A stretch of 64,000 nt of DNA from Casuarius casuarius. Taxonomy: Eukaryota > Chordata > Aves > Casuariiformes > Casuariidae. How positions within the stretch are numbered: position 1 is the stretch's first letter; every line of letters begins with the position of its first letter. Where the stretch lies: NCBI GenBank assembly GCA_003342895.1, contig PTFA01000020.1:6403644-6467643 (forward strand), in the 5' to 3' direction. This document shows, piece after piece, positions 1 through 10,425 of this stretch. Made by a program: the position numbers and the translations under genes. Under the pieces are notes generated by a model. The model did no database searches and was not told where the DNA came from. It worked only from the letters and a program-made list of their open reading frames with translations.

Positions 1-548
1 ACGACAAGCACATCCAGCCTCCTAAAAGTGAAAGCCAACTGACTGCAAAGGTATCTGCATACACAATACACAGCCATAACTAAAGTCCCTAGTCCTAAAT
101 TTTTATTCCCGGTGAGACTCAACAGCTGAGGAATCCATTTGTGAAGAAAGTTTGAATTCCTTTTTTTTTTTTAGTCTAGAATTGCATAGTGTTTAAAACC
201 AAAGTCTCCCTTTTGACGTATGCCATGCATAGGGTCTTCAGATACTAGAAGGGAGATCAAAGTTTGGCTGACTAAATAGTCCTGTTCTAGAAAATGCCAT
301 TCTTTAACCCCATTACAGGATTGACGTATCAAGTCTATTATAACCATGTTTGTAATGGCACCTGACAAAACACAGAAACCAAGGTTACATTTACAGAATA
401 AAAACTAAAAGAAAACATCAGAACAAACCCAGTCACTTTCCCACTCCAAGCACAATGCCATATTTCACCTCCAAAACCATTTCTACCAAGTCAAATGATC
501 TAGTGAGATAGGACTGTTAAAATAGAAAGTGAAACATCGTTGACCTAC
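1..548 (-). other. ANAPC10 intron 3 (partial)
   Basis: This is the sequence downstream of the exon ending at 549, in ANAPC10 orientation. The donor reads CGG|GTAGGT. I found no match to the next part of the protein (expected to begin QLELVEPSGW), so the next exon is beyond the window. No repeat or RNA gene is recognisable. Confidence 0.7.
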
Positions 549-3168
549 CCGGATTTCCTGGAGATTATGAAAGTTATTTCCTACTCTGACAGAGATTTTG
601 CTGGGAGTGTAACTTTCATCAGATTTGTAGTCTGCATAAATACATAAAGTCTTCACTGTTGTTTTTCTTCTGCAAGAAGCAACAAAAGCTACATAAGTAT
701 CCTAAGGAAAAATATGCAGGAAGAGCTTGTTGCTATTTTGTAACAAGGAAGGATTCAAGTGTTGTAAAACTTAACACAAGCAAAACACATCTACTAGTTT
801 ATAAGATCTCTGCCGTTACAGCAATTGGGTGCTTCTGCACAGTAAGCTCACACAACGTTGGTCTTCATTGTTATCCTTTGTCTGTCTACAGAAATGTCAG
901 TATACAAAGAAATCCCAGAAAAGGTCAAGACACCAATAAAATGCTCATATGTGATGTAAAGTGTGTTTAGGTTACTAAATATGAGCTCTGTTAGTATACC
1001 AAAGAGTTCCCCAGAGGGCAAACAGAGAAAGGTGACTCAAATGCCTATCCTCATCTTAGAGCTTGGTTAAAGAAAAGGACTGAAAGCATTCTAAAGCCAG
1101 ATATAACAGCATAATAGAGTAAGAAAAGGTCTCTCAGACGGTCAGTTGTTAAATCGTACAGGCCTGCTTTAAAAACTGTTATCTACCTTTCAAGTGACAG
1201 TCAAAGCAAGCCACAGAGTCAGGATCAAAATTTTACCTTATATCAGTAAATATGAAACTGTTACAAGTGGTCTGCTACGTTCCTTTTCATTGCTTATTTA
1301 GGCATTTAGCAGCCATAACATCATTTAACATCCCCATCCCCCCCCACACACACACATACAATCATTTTTATAAACACCATCTAACTGGCTTCTTGCCAGC
1401 TGGGTAACACAGGATTAATCCAGAAGTCCTTGCACTTTCAAACCTCCCATCTTTGCAAATAGTCATCAATACAAAGTTATACAAAAAGCCCTAACCCATA
1501 CAGAGTAATTTTAGTACCTAAATTGAATGTTCACCAAATGAGGCTGTGATCCATCTGACTGCCAATAGGTTTCCAGATTATCATCTCGTAACTGATCCAC
1601 TCCAAATCCTAAGAAAAAAAGAAAAGGTTATGATCCTCAGTATCCTGTTTCTGTGACATAGACATCACAGACATAACTTTTCCAGAGCTGTTACAAACCA
1701 AAAACATGCATCCTAAGTTGTAACAATCAAGGAAATACTGCTAAATACCCAAGTTGTCCTGTGTTTTTGCAACAAAACTGGAACGGAGGACTGTCAATAA
1801 AAGCTCAGTACTAGAATATCTTTACATCCTTATCTCCTATTGAGGTCTATGGGATTTGAAATCACTCAGCATATCCTGGGGTTACAAACAGTAAGAAGTA
1901 ATTTGTAAAAACTGCAAGAACAATACTTAATGGTTAGGCTTTTACACCTAGTCTGTAATCACATCACTAAACTAGTTAACAAAGACTGTTCCTTTATTAT
2001 AAAGTTTCAGCCAAATATAATATTTTCTATTCAATTAGATTCTTAAGTTACATTTTCAGTTTTTTGAACCAGTTAATAGCTAGAATAGGAAATGAAGAGA
2101 TGCCAAAACCAGACACCTCAGTGACAGTATTACTAAAAGCTAATGTTATTACATTTAAAAGAAGGAACTCCAAATCTTTGTTTTTCCCACTCTATCAATC
2201 CCTTCTGCTAATCACATTCTTTTACTGATCGCCACACTAGCTGCAATTTTCATTTAGCAGCTGAAGCTCAATCTGCAGTAAAAAGGTACCTTCACTCTGT
2301 TTGAAGTGACTGACCAATAAGGTAGTTTTTTCCTAATAAGAGATACCAGGATATCAGATCAAAGACCTCCAGCCTGAGCACAATATCATAACATAAAATG
2401 ACTGCTGTTCCTAGACTGCAGCAAGATATCAGATCAATTCCCATCAGGTATTTCTGAAATCATCTCCAATAAACAAAGCACACATTTTCAAATATTTTGA
2501 GCAGGTGCAAGCTACTATCAACTGTGCCTCTGTACCATTAACAATGGCTTTATTTTACTTGCAATAATTTAGGAAGACACACTATAATGACTAAGTCTGC
2601 ACTTAAAGTTTGGACGGAGCATTTATATTGGCTAGCTGCATTAATTGTTTTTCTCACTCAAAATTAGAGGTATCTGGGCAAAATGCCCAGGTATAGAAAC
2701 AATTATGCAGTGCTATTAGTGTTGCTGCTCACATGGTTTAGTTTGTTCACTGTGCAGGTAAAAACAATTTAGTTTAAAACCAGAAGTTCTGTTTTGTTAA
2801 TATACTTCTTCGATGTTGGATTTTCTGATACAATTACACTTTCAAATTGCATCAAGTACAGAGTAGGCCAAAATTATTTCCACAATACGGTTTATACCAA
2901 AATATTTTTAGTGCCGCACTTTGGAACTATTATTCCATGAGTCAAAGATAAAGAATAAAGTAGGTCTTCTCATCAAAAGATAAAGTTTTATATTTGATTT
3001 CCTAAGAAGAAAAATTTACATCCAGCTGTTTACAATTTTTTTGCGATTTTTACCTGGCTTACACGATGAAAGCGACCAAACTGCTTGCGAGCCTATTTCT
3101 CTAACAGTACCCGTCCTCTCTAACTGCTTTGGATCAGCACCAGGTGGTGTCTTGTTTGGAGTAGTCAT
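549..3168 (-). CDS. ANAPC10: ANAPC10 (APC/C subunit 10, DOC1), first three coding exons; 3' part outside window
   Basis: Subunit of the anaphase-promoting complex, a nuclear/cytoplasmic ubiquitin ligase; its DOC (APC10) domain helps recruit D-box substrates together with the coactivator. Coding exons on the minus strand are 3168-3054, 1608-1518 and 669-549, with frames joining as G|GA, AG|A and ending in phase 0. They encode residues 1-109 of about 185. The product begins [20 protein letters not shown], continues through the DOC-domain segment containing [16 protein letters not shown], and reaches the segment ending HNLQEIR; all agree with my memory of the vertebrate protein. Every exon is flanked by AG and GT. 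The start ATG (3168-3166) lies only two bases inside its exon, so the 5' UTR comes from an upstream noncoding exon, presumably in the CpG island near 9.4-10.1 kb. No frameshift or stop is present. The remaining 76 or so residues must lie left of position 1. Confidence 0.97.
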
Positions 3169-3170
3169 TT

Positions 3171-6100
3171 CTGAGAAAAGAGAACAAGCGAGTTAGTTGA
3201 TACATTTTCAGCTCAATGGGAAAACTAGAGCCATGTTATTTCATATAATAGCTTTAATTCTTTGGCTCCACACTTCTCTGCCTCTCTCTCTCCCCCTCTG
3301 TCTATATATATATGAATCATTTACGTGGTTCCACATACATTCAAAAGTCTGTATCCATAATGATGCATACTTGGAACATTCATAAAACATTTTACTTGTA
3401 TCATTCTAATTCACACACACAGAATTACTTAGGGTTTCAGGTTTTGTTTTCTTCAGTTTCTTTTTAAAAAAATCAAAACAGCCCTTGTTGATTTAAAGGC
3501 CAGTGCTACATACTTGTTTTTTCCCTACGTTTGCAAGTTTTTTTTAATTTGCAAGTTCAGAAGCCTATACGGAGGCCACAGCAAGACAGTCATCCTGAAG
3601 ATAGTTCTTCTTAAATAAAGGAAACCAAAGTTTAAACATATCGTGTAGTCCCTAATTTGGCAGGGATAGGTTATCAAAGCATTTATCCATGATCCATTTC
3701 CTTAACTTCACAACTTCATCTGGAATCATTAACCTGTTACCCAAGTAATCACACCCAGTCTCTGTGCCTAAACTATCGCCATACTTGTTTTTCATTGATT
3801 ATGGAACACCTTCTACCTAGAAAATAGTATAAAAGACTGTTTTTCCCCTCAAAGGACCCCAAAGAAAAACTCCATGCAAGGAACTACATTAAAAGCCTAA
3901 AATACAAAGCACTTAAGAATCAGGAAATTTTAGTTGATTTCTAATCCGTTGCTTACATGCATGTCAGCATATTATACCCTGCTAAATCTCAGAAGGAGGT
4001 CTTCCAGTATTCCTGCTAGATGGAAAATGAGGTATGGAACTATTCTGGTATCCATACAGACCTCAGTCACTACAGAAATGACACAAGTCAGAGAAGAAAC
4101 CAAGATTTTCTAGAGGAGAATAGCTCTGCAGCTAAAACTTCTGGGTAGGACACAGGAAATCTGAATTCTGTAGTTTACATCTTTGTCTGCACAAAGCATC
4201 TTCTATCTGGTTCTCATTTAAAATCTATATATTTTAATTTTGCAAACACAAAGCTAAGGCAGACTTCTGGTTCTGTTGAGAGTCACTTGCATACAAGGTT
4301 GCAGCCATGACCGCCATTAAAAAGTCTGAAGAAATAATTACCTATGTTGTAAAAAATAAATAAATAAGTACTGACAACAGCATATATCACAAAAGACCAC
4401 AAACAGAAAGCCTTGCTCAAACACCAGCCTCTCAGAAAAATGGGTAAAGCTTCACACAGCTACTAAAGATCTCACGTATTTACTCATTTAATTCATATAT
4501 ATACACTAATCTTAATCACATCCAATTAAAGAACTTCATGCAATAAGATGCTTTGAAGTCTCTTCCATTGCATTTTCCTACAAAAAAAAGTGTTCAAAAT
4601 CAAACAACGTTAAAAACATAACAATTAAGTTAGCCATTCCTATACTAAACACTAACACATTCATCTTCACTAGCCACCATATTTAAATATTGTATTATTT
4701 GTTTTTAAAGCTCTAGCAGGTATTTACAATAGCCCCTTTTAAATGTAGCTGTTCTCTATTACATTGGTTACACCATAAATGTATTTATATATAGAATGGA
4801 GTATAGAGTAAAATGAAATAAAAATTTTTAACTTACTCTAGTTGCAAATTAGTACAAGTTTAAATCTGTTAACAGCAACTTCAATAAAATACGTTGATCA
4901 AGTATTCTGATCTTCTGAGGATTTAAACCTCTCCCAGAAAAAAATACAAAATGCTTGTAGTTCACAGTTACCTGAAAACACAGCCATTTCTTATCCTAAT
5001 AACCAGAATATGCTCACTAACCTTTGGGGGAAAACTATTTTCCTAAACTCATGAATTTTGAAGCTTAAGTCTGTTACTATCCAGAGTCTGCACAGATTAT
5101 TTTGTTGCTTTTGTGATAATGTACCAACTGAGAGGCTGAGTTGCACTTATTTTAATTCTCATTTTTATACAGAAACCAACATTCCTGTTCTTCCCACCTC
5201 TAAAAATACACATAGGAAATTTAATCTTGCAGATTAAAGCTAAATTATCAGTTCAATACAAGCTCTCTTAAATATCACCACCAGTAAGTCTTCCAATTCC
5301 TTTATTTCTCTTGAATCAGAAACACAAAAAACTCCAGGTCTCAGTCACATCTTTGTTCCTACAAATAACTACTGTCAGATTAATGAAAAAAAACAACCTT
5401 AAGACATAAGTATGCAAAAGTATTAAAATAAGGTAAATTACAGAAATTACATTATTCATTTGGATTATCTCAGAAAGCTGATTACTCATGCTTTAAAAAA
5501 AATTACTAAAATTTTAAAGTATCCGGAATCTCTGAAGACCACGATGTTGAGATTTCTTATAAGCTTCAAGGCACATGAAGAAGTCCAAAACAACTTAACG
5601 CTGCCAAGATTTATACTTTATGTATTGCACTGGTCCATAGACTTTTGAGGCATACATTTTGTGGGCTTGAAATATAGAGCGAGAAGCACAATCTAAACTT
5701 CCCATTTTCACAGCCTGAGCTTGTCCTTTTTACAGGCAAAGCTACTAAAGATCCAGATTTCACTTCCAAACCACTGCTGGCAAATAAGCCTGCCATAAAT
5801 CATGCATTAGAAATATGAAAGACTGAAAATCATTAGTGTTTGAACTAATGATTTGAACCAATCATGCCAATTTTTCCATGACTGAACTTCTGGTTAACCA
5901 GATTAGCAAGCAACAATACATTCTGGGTAGCTTTGCTGAAGCTTTCTAGTACACCAGGAATTTACAAAGCTAACAAGCCGATAAAAGTACAGTGATAATA
6001 GAACAGCAACAGACCTGCACACTCCAGTAACACATTTTAGCATTTTACTAGCAGAAGTACAAGCTCTTCATTTTGGACAAGATGCTAATACTTAGTAAAC

Positions 6101-9100
6101 ACATTTGCATCTGCTTTAAGTCACCAAACAAAAAATTTAAGCAATTTTCTTAGACTGAAAAGATACTGGAATGAGAATCAGTGCTGNNNNNNNNNNNNNN
6201 NNNNNNNNNNNNNNNNNNNNNNNNNNNNNNNGCCCCAGGCTGTGAAAAAGGTAAGTAATCTGTCTAGAAAAGCCTTTTTCCTTGGCTTTGAGATATGCTG
6301 CAAAATGGAAAGAGACATTGCCTCTATAGAAGCACTGGCTGGAAACATCTCCAATTTTCCAAACCAGTTATTCTGAAAAAAACTATTATTAGGCTTGTTG
6401 TTTCCTTAATGATAACATGAATATTTTAATGTTTCAATGACAGGATCAATGTCACACTTCCATTGTGCCACTATACACCCATGTGTACTATACATCCATC
6501 TTTTGATTAAGGCAAGAAGAGGGCTGGGCCTCCACCCACCCTTGATCTCTCTATCCCCCAGCATCTTCCCATTTCCTTCCAAAAAAGAGCATGTGTTTGC
6601 TCTTTTCCAGAGGACATCTGTGAAATGGCATTCATGAAAGAAGTTTTATTAAAAGTAAGGCTTATAAACAGAGTGAAATGCAATTTAAATGGTTCAACAC
6701 AGCTACTTTTCACAATCAAAGCTAGACAAGTCCTTCTCAGTATACCAATGGCAGACACTTTTAAAAGGTGCCTATCTGAAAGCAAATCCTTCACTGATCA
6801 CACACATACTCTTCTGCATTACATTAAAGAGAAGAAAGAGTGTGACACGTCTTAGTCCTTTCCTGCTAAAGTTCCATTCAAATCCAGGCGCAAGAAAACT
6901 TTTGTGGATTACAAGGCAGTTCTCTCTGATCAAGATTTCTGATCCCACCAAGTTTGTACATGCCGAACTGTTAAAATGTACGCCTGTAAGGACCTCAGAG
7001 ATCAGACTGCCCCCAACAAATGTCTGTCCAGCCATTTCTCTCTGACAAAAGAGATTAACAACCTTTGTGGATAGCCAGCTTCAGTGTTCTGTCATCCTAA
7101 TATCCAACTCAAATATTATCCTCCAAAAAGAAACATGATTTCTTCTTGTGTTCTACAGGTAAATGGAAGACTAGCTATTCACTAACCTTTATGTAGTAAA
7201 CTATATATCTGAGGACTCTCACCCAATTTGCTCTGTTACTTCTTTTCTAGATTAAGAGTACTTATTCCTTTCAAGTTTCCCTCACAAGCAAAGTTTTATT
7301 AACCTAATATTCTTGCAGAGTCTAGAGAGCTACGTACTAGGATTAAAAACAAGACATACCACTTCAGCAAAGGTCCTTATTCAACAGAATTTACCTGCCT
7401 AGTCTTATATATAATCATACACATTAACATATGCCAGAATAACACTAGTCTATATGAAACAACATAAAATTACTAATATTTACGCACTCTAGTCCTCAGG
7501 TGCTTTTTGGAGACTGTTTGCTGTTCAGTAATACCCTTTCCACTAATTTTACCTTTGATTTTTCCTGCCTGTGTTTAGCTCTCAATTCTTTTGTCTACTG
7601 AGCTGAATTTCACTGATTTCAGATCAGCTCTCCAACTTTTTAAGATCGTTTTTAATTCTGATCCTGTCCTGTAGAGTGTATGCGATCCTCTGAACTTTGG
7701 CAACATACACATTTTGTGTTTACCATTGAAGAAAACTCAGTAAAAACATATTCAAAACAGAAGTCTCTGGGAGGATGCTTCATGACATCCCTGTTTCACA
7801 GTGAATTATTTACAAGTGAGCTTTAGAGAAGCAATTTTTCAAGCAGCTGTACACATCTCAAAAAAATAATCTTAGACCACATTTCAGCAGCTTGTTCTTA
7901 AAACAACATCGACCAAGACAATGGCAGAAACCCTGTGAAAGTCAAGACACACCACTTGTATTATATCCTCATTAACTGCACTGGCAACTGTCAAAAAAAA
8001 AGTTTGATCCAGAATGTTCTTAACAAACCAAAGCTAGACAGACTTCTCTTTGCTAATTTTTTTAATTGTCTTCTACTTGCTAAAAAAAATTCTATTTCCC
8101 CACCTCCCCAGAATCTTTCAGAGGATCAAAGTTAGGCTCGCTGATCCATAATTCCTCATATTTTCTGCTCTCACTCTTTAGAAAACAAGAGGCTACATTT
8201 GAACTTCTCCAGGCTTCAGAGGCTTGACTTACACAGATTCTTAAGATAATCTCCAACAATTCAGAAAATACTTCAGCTAATTCCCTACATTTTCTATGGT
8301 GAATTTTATCAGCTCTTGCCAACTTTAATTCCTCTCTTATTCAACTAGCTCTTTTTTTGATTCTTACCTGCATTCCCATTGTCTAATTACATACAGTTTT
8401 AGCAGGTATCTGACAACTTTTTCATCAAGACTGAACAAAGAAGGCATGGACTCCTTCAGCCTTTTTGCAACACCCATGACTTATAAAGCAGTTTCCTTAT
8501 CCTTTCCTGACTTTTATAGTTGTACTACTTAATTGTACTCATTTTATCCCCCCAAAATTTTTCCTGCTCCCACTTTCTTTGTGTGGTCCCTTGTCGATTT
8601 TAAGGCCTTTAAAGATCTAAAGATATATCCAGAAAGTAGCATCTTACTTTGTTTCTTATTTTTCATTGAAAAAGAAAGACAAATACATTAATTGTTCGGT
8701 AGTAACCTATTTCAGTAACAGCCACCTCTCTCACACATTTCATCCCTCAGATTATTCTCTTAATACATTTTTTAATACTATTTTTATTCTACCTTCACTA
8801 TATTGCTTTGAAGCTAACAGTGAAAATGGCTCAGGTCTCTTGCGCAGTTAGTGTCACACATATTTTACTAAAAATAATTAGAGCAATTACACACCAATGC
8901 ATGAGAACAATATTAATAATTTTTAAAAATATATTCATATCCCTAATCATTCTAATCAGATGCATAAAATATGTATTTTTACACAAGCTCAGATTTCTAA
9001 AAAAATTCCAGTAAGGATACAAGCACTTCTTTAGGAAAGGTTAAAAGCAGTCTTTAAAAAATACAGCAACCAGAGGATAAAACCATCTTTGACAAATGAA

Positions 9101-9439
9101 GCCACTTTCACTCAGGCCTCTTTGGTAGCTCTACAACTTCTATATAGGACTTTCATTCTGAGTTATGGTTTTAATTATAATTAATTTTTAGTTATTCGGC
9201 TATGTGTTCCCCAGTCTCCCAAAATACTTGTAATATTGGAAATTTTAAGCAACAGTACCGACTCAGAACATCGATTGTGCTTATCCACCAGATCATACGT
9301 CCCCTTTCCCAATTTGGTGGAGGTAGGGGTGTCATAATTTAAAAGCATAAGCAAACACACATGCACTAAACGAGAAATACAAGGCAAGTAACTACTCACA
9401 AGTAAGCCCCTACCCCTAGTCGCTAAACACGCTCCAAAA
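3171..9439 (-). other. ANAPC10 5' intron (between noncoding exon and first coding exon)
   Basis: AT-rich sequence between the acceptor at 3171-3172 (minus-strand ttctcag) and the CpG island. Short open frames here are interrupted at random, have no codon character and match nothing I know. It contains a 45-base run of N at 6187-6231 and scattered A/T homopolymers. I see no further exon, but a noncoding alternative exon could not be recognised by eye. Confidence 0.6.
6187..6231. other. Assembly gap (45 N)
   Basis: A run of 45 undetermined bases inside the ANAPC10 5' intron, followed on the right by gccccaggc. It interrupts no coding exon. Confidence 0.99.
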
Positions 9440-9845
9440 CTCGAGCAAGCATACCGCATGAGAAAGCGGACGTTTTGTCTGGGCACCGCTACAGCTTCCG
9501 CGGCTGCTGTGACACCTGGAGACGAGACACGGGAGCCGCAACCCCCCCCGGCCGGGGCTGGCTCAGGGCAGCGACGAGACCAGGAGCTACGCGGCGAAAC
9601 CTCCCCTGCGCCGCCGGGACGGCGCGGAGCGGCGTCCCCACCTGATCCGCGGTGCTGCTGCAGCGAAAGCGAGGGGGGGGAAGCGGCCAAGGGACAAGAC
9701 CGGCGCCACACCGGCCTCTTCAGCGGCGGCAAAGGGCAGGCGGAGACCGCCGCCGCCCTGAGGGACTCCGGCCGCGCTCGCGCAGTCACTTTTAAAACCG
9801 ACAGCCGCTCCCGGGCTGGCGCTGACCGTTCAACCGCCGCCGGGC

Positions 9846-9857
9846 CGCGCACGCGCA
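9846..9857. promoter_or_regulatory. NRF1-type palindromic site
   Basis: CGCGCACGCGCA fits the NRF1 consensus YGCGCAYGCGCR without mismatch. It lies in the ANAPC10-proximal half of the CpG island. Occupancy is inferred, not shown. Confidence 0.6.
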
Positions 9858-10130
9858 GAGCGCTGCGCGAGCTGGGTTTAAAAGGGAAGAGCCGGGGGGG
9901 GGGAGGGGCGCGCCCGCAGGTGCCTGCGTGCACCAGAGGCGCCGCGCAGCGCAGCGCAGCGTGACGCGCGGGAAGGGGGCAGGTGGCGGCGCGGTCCCGG
10001 TCCCGGTCCCTGCTCCCGGCGGTCGGGAACGAGCCGCAGCACCCGCAGAAGCGGGGCGGGCAGCCGCAGCAGCCGACACACCTCGCACGCAGCGTGGCCC
10101 CGCCCCCTCTGCGGTGGCGTCACTCGGAGA

Positions 10131-10138
10131 TGACGTCA
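10131..10138. promoter_or_regulatory. Palindromic CRE/ATF site
   Basis: TGACGTCA is a perfect cAMP-response element, between the ANAPC10 and ABCE1 sides of the island. A second CRE-like element, GGCGTCAC, lies about 15 bases upstream, giving a paired arrangement. Binding by CREB/ATF proteins is inferred from the motif. Confidence 0.7.
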
Positions 10139-10226
10139 CCAACAACCGCGTCCAGGCCGCGCTTCCGACGCCAGCCCCGCCCTTCCCTGTGCCCGGAGGC
10201 GCCGCTCTCTCTTTCAACGTGCGCGT

Positions 10227-10272
10227 TCTCTCTATGGTGAGCCGCCCGCCCTTCCCGTCTCTCTCTATGGTG
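10227..10272 (+). repeat. Two direct copies of TCTCTCTATGGTG
   Basis: A 13-base block occurs at 10227-10239 and again at 10260-10272, within pyrimidine-rich promoter DNA just upstream of the YY1 site. A third pyrimidine tract, CTCTCTCTTTC, lies at 10205-10215. Pyrimidine-rich initiators (TCT/5'TOP type) are used by translation-machinery genes, so one of these may be the ABCE1 initiator. This is only an inference. Confidence 0.45.
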
Positions 10273-10299
10273 CGCGGCCCAGGCCCCTCCCTGCGGGGG

Positions 10300-10425
10300 C
10301 GGCGGCCATCTTGGCCGGGTGGCGGCGGGAGCACGTTGCGCGCCGGCCCGCGCAGGACGCGACGCGGTTCCCCGCTCCAGCCCGGCCGGGGAGCGGCGGC
10401 GGCGCCCCCTCCCCTCCCCCTCCCG
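10300..10425 (+). other. ABCE1: ABCE1 noncoding exon 1 (left end not determined)
   Basis: The first coding exon of ABCE1 starts after an acceptor at 15875, so the 5' leader must be spliced from an upstream exon. A strong donor CCCG|GTAAGC at 10425/10426 lies about 110 bases downstream of the YY1 element and is the best candidate. The left boundary is a placeholder. Another GTGAGC donor-like site at 10237 could end an alternative first exon. Confidence 0.6.
10305..10313 (+). promoter_or_regulatory. YY1 site near the ABCE1 start
   Basis: GCCATCTTG, embedded in GGCGGCCATCTTGGCC, is the classic YY1 element. In CpG-island genes it usually lies at or just downstream of the transcription start. It is 112 bases upstream of the proposed exon 1 donor, so ABCE1 transcription probably starts close by. 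Confidence 0.65.

Noticed and set aside
1331..1360. C-run plus (CA)n as a possible repeat array or CRISPR-like feature
   Set aside because: It is a short simple repeat only. No spaced direct repeats of CRISPR type exist anywhere in the window.
9181..9933. 250-codon open frame on the minus strand in the CpG island
   Set aside because: High GC content depletes stop codons. The Ala/Pro/Arg/Gly-rich translation matches nothing, and the frame overlaps equally long frames on the other strand.
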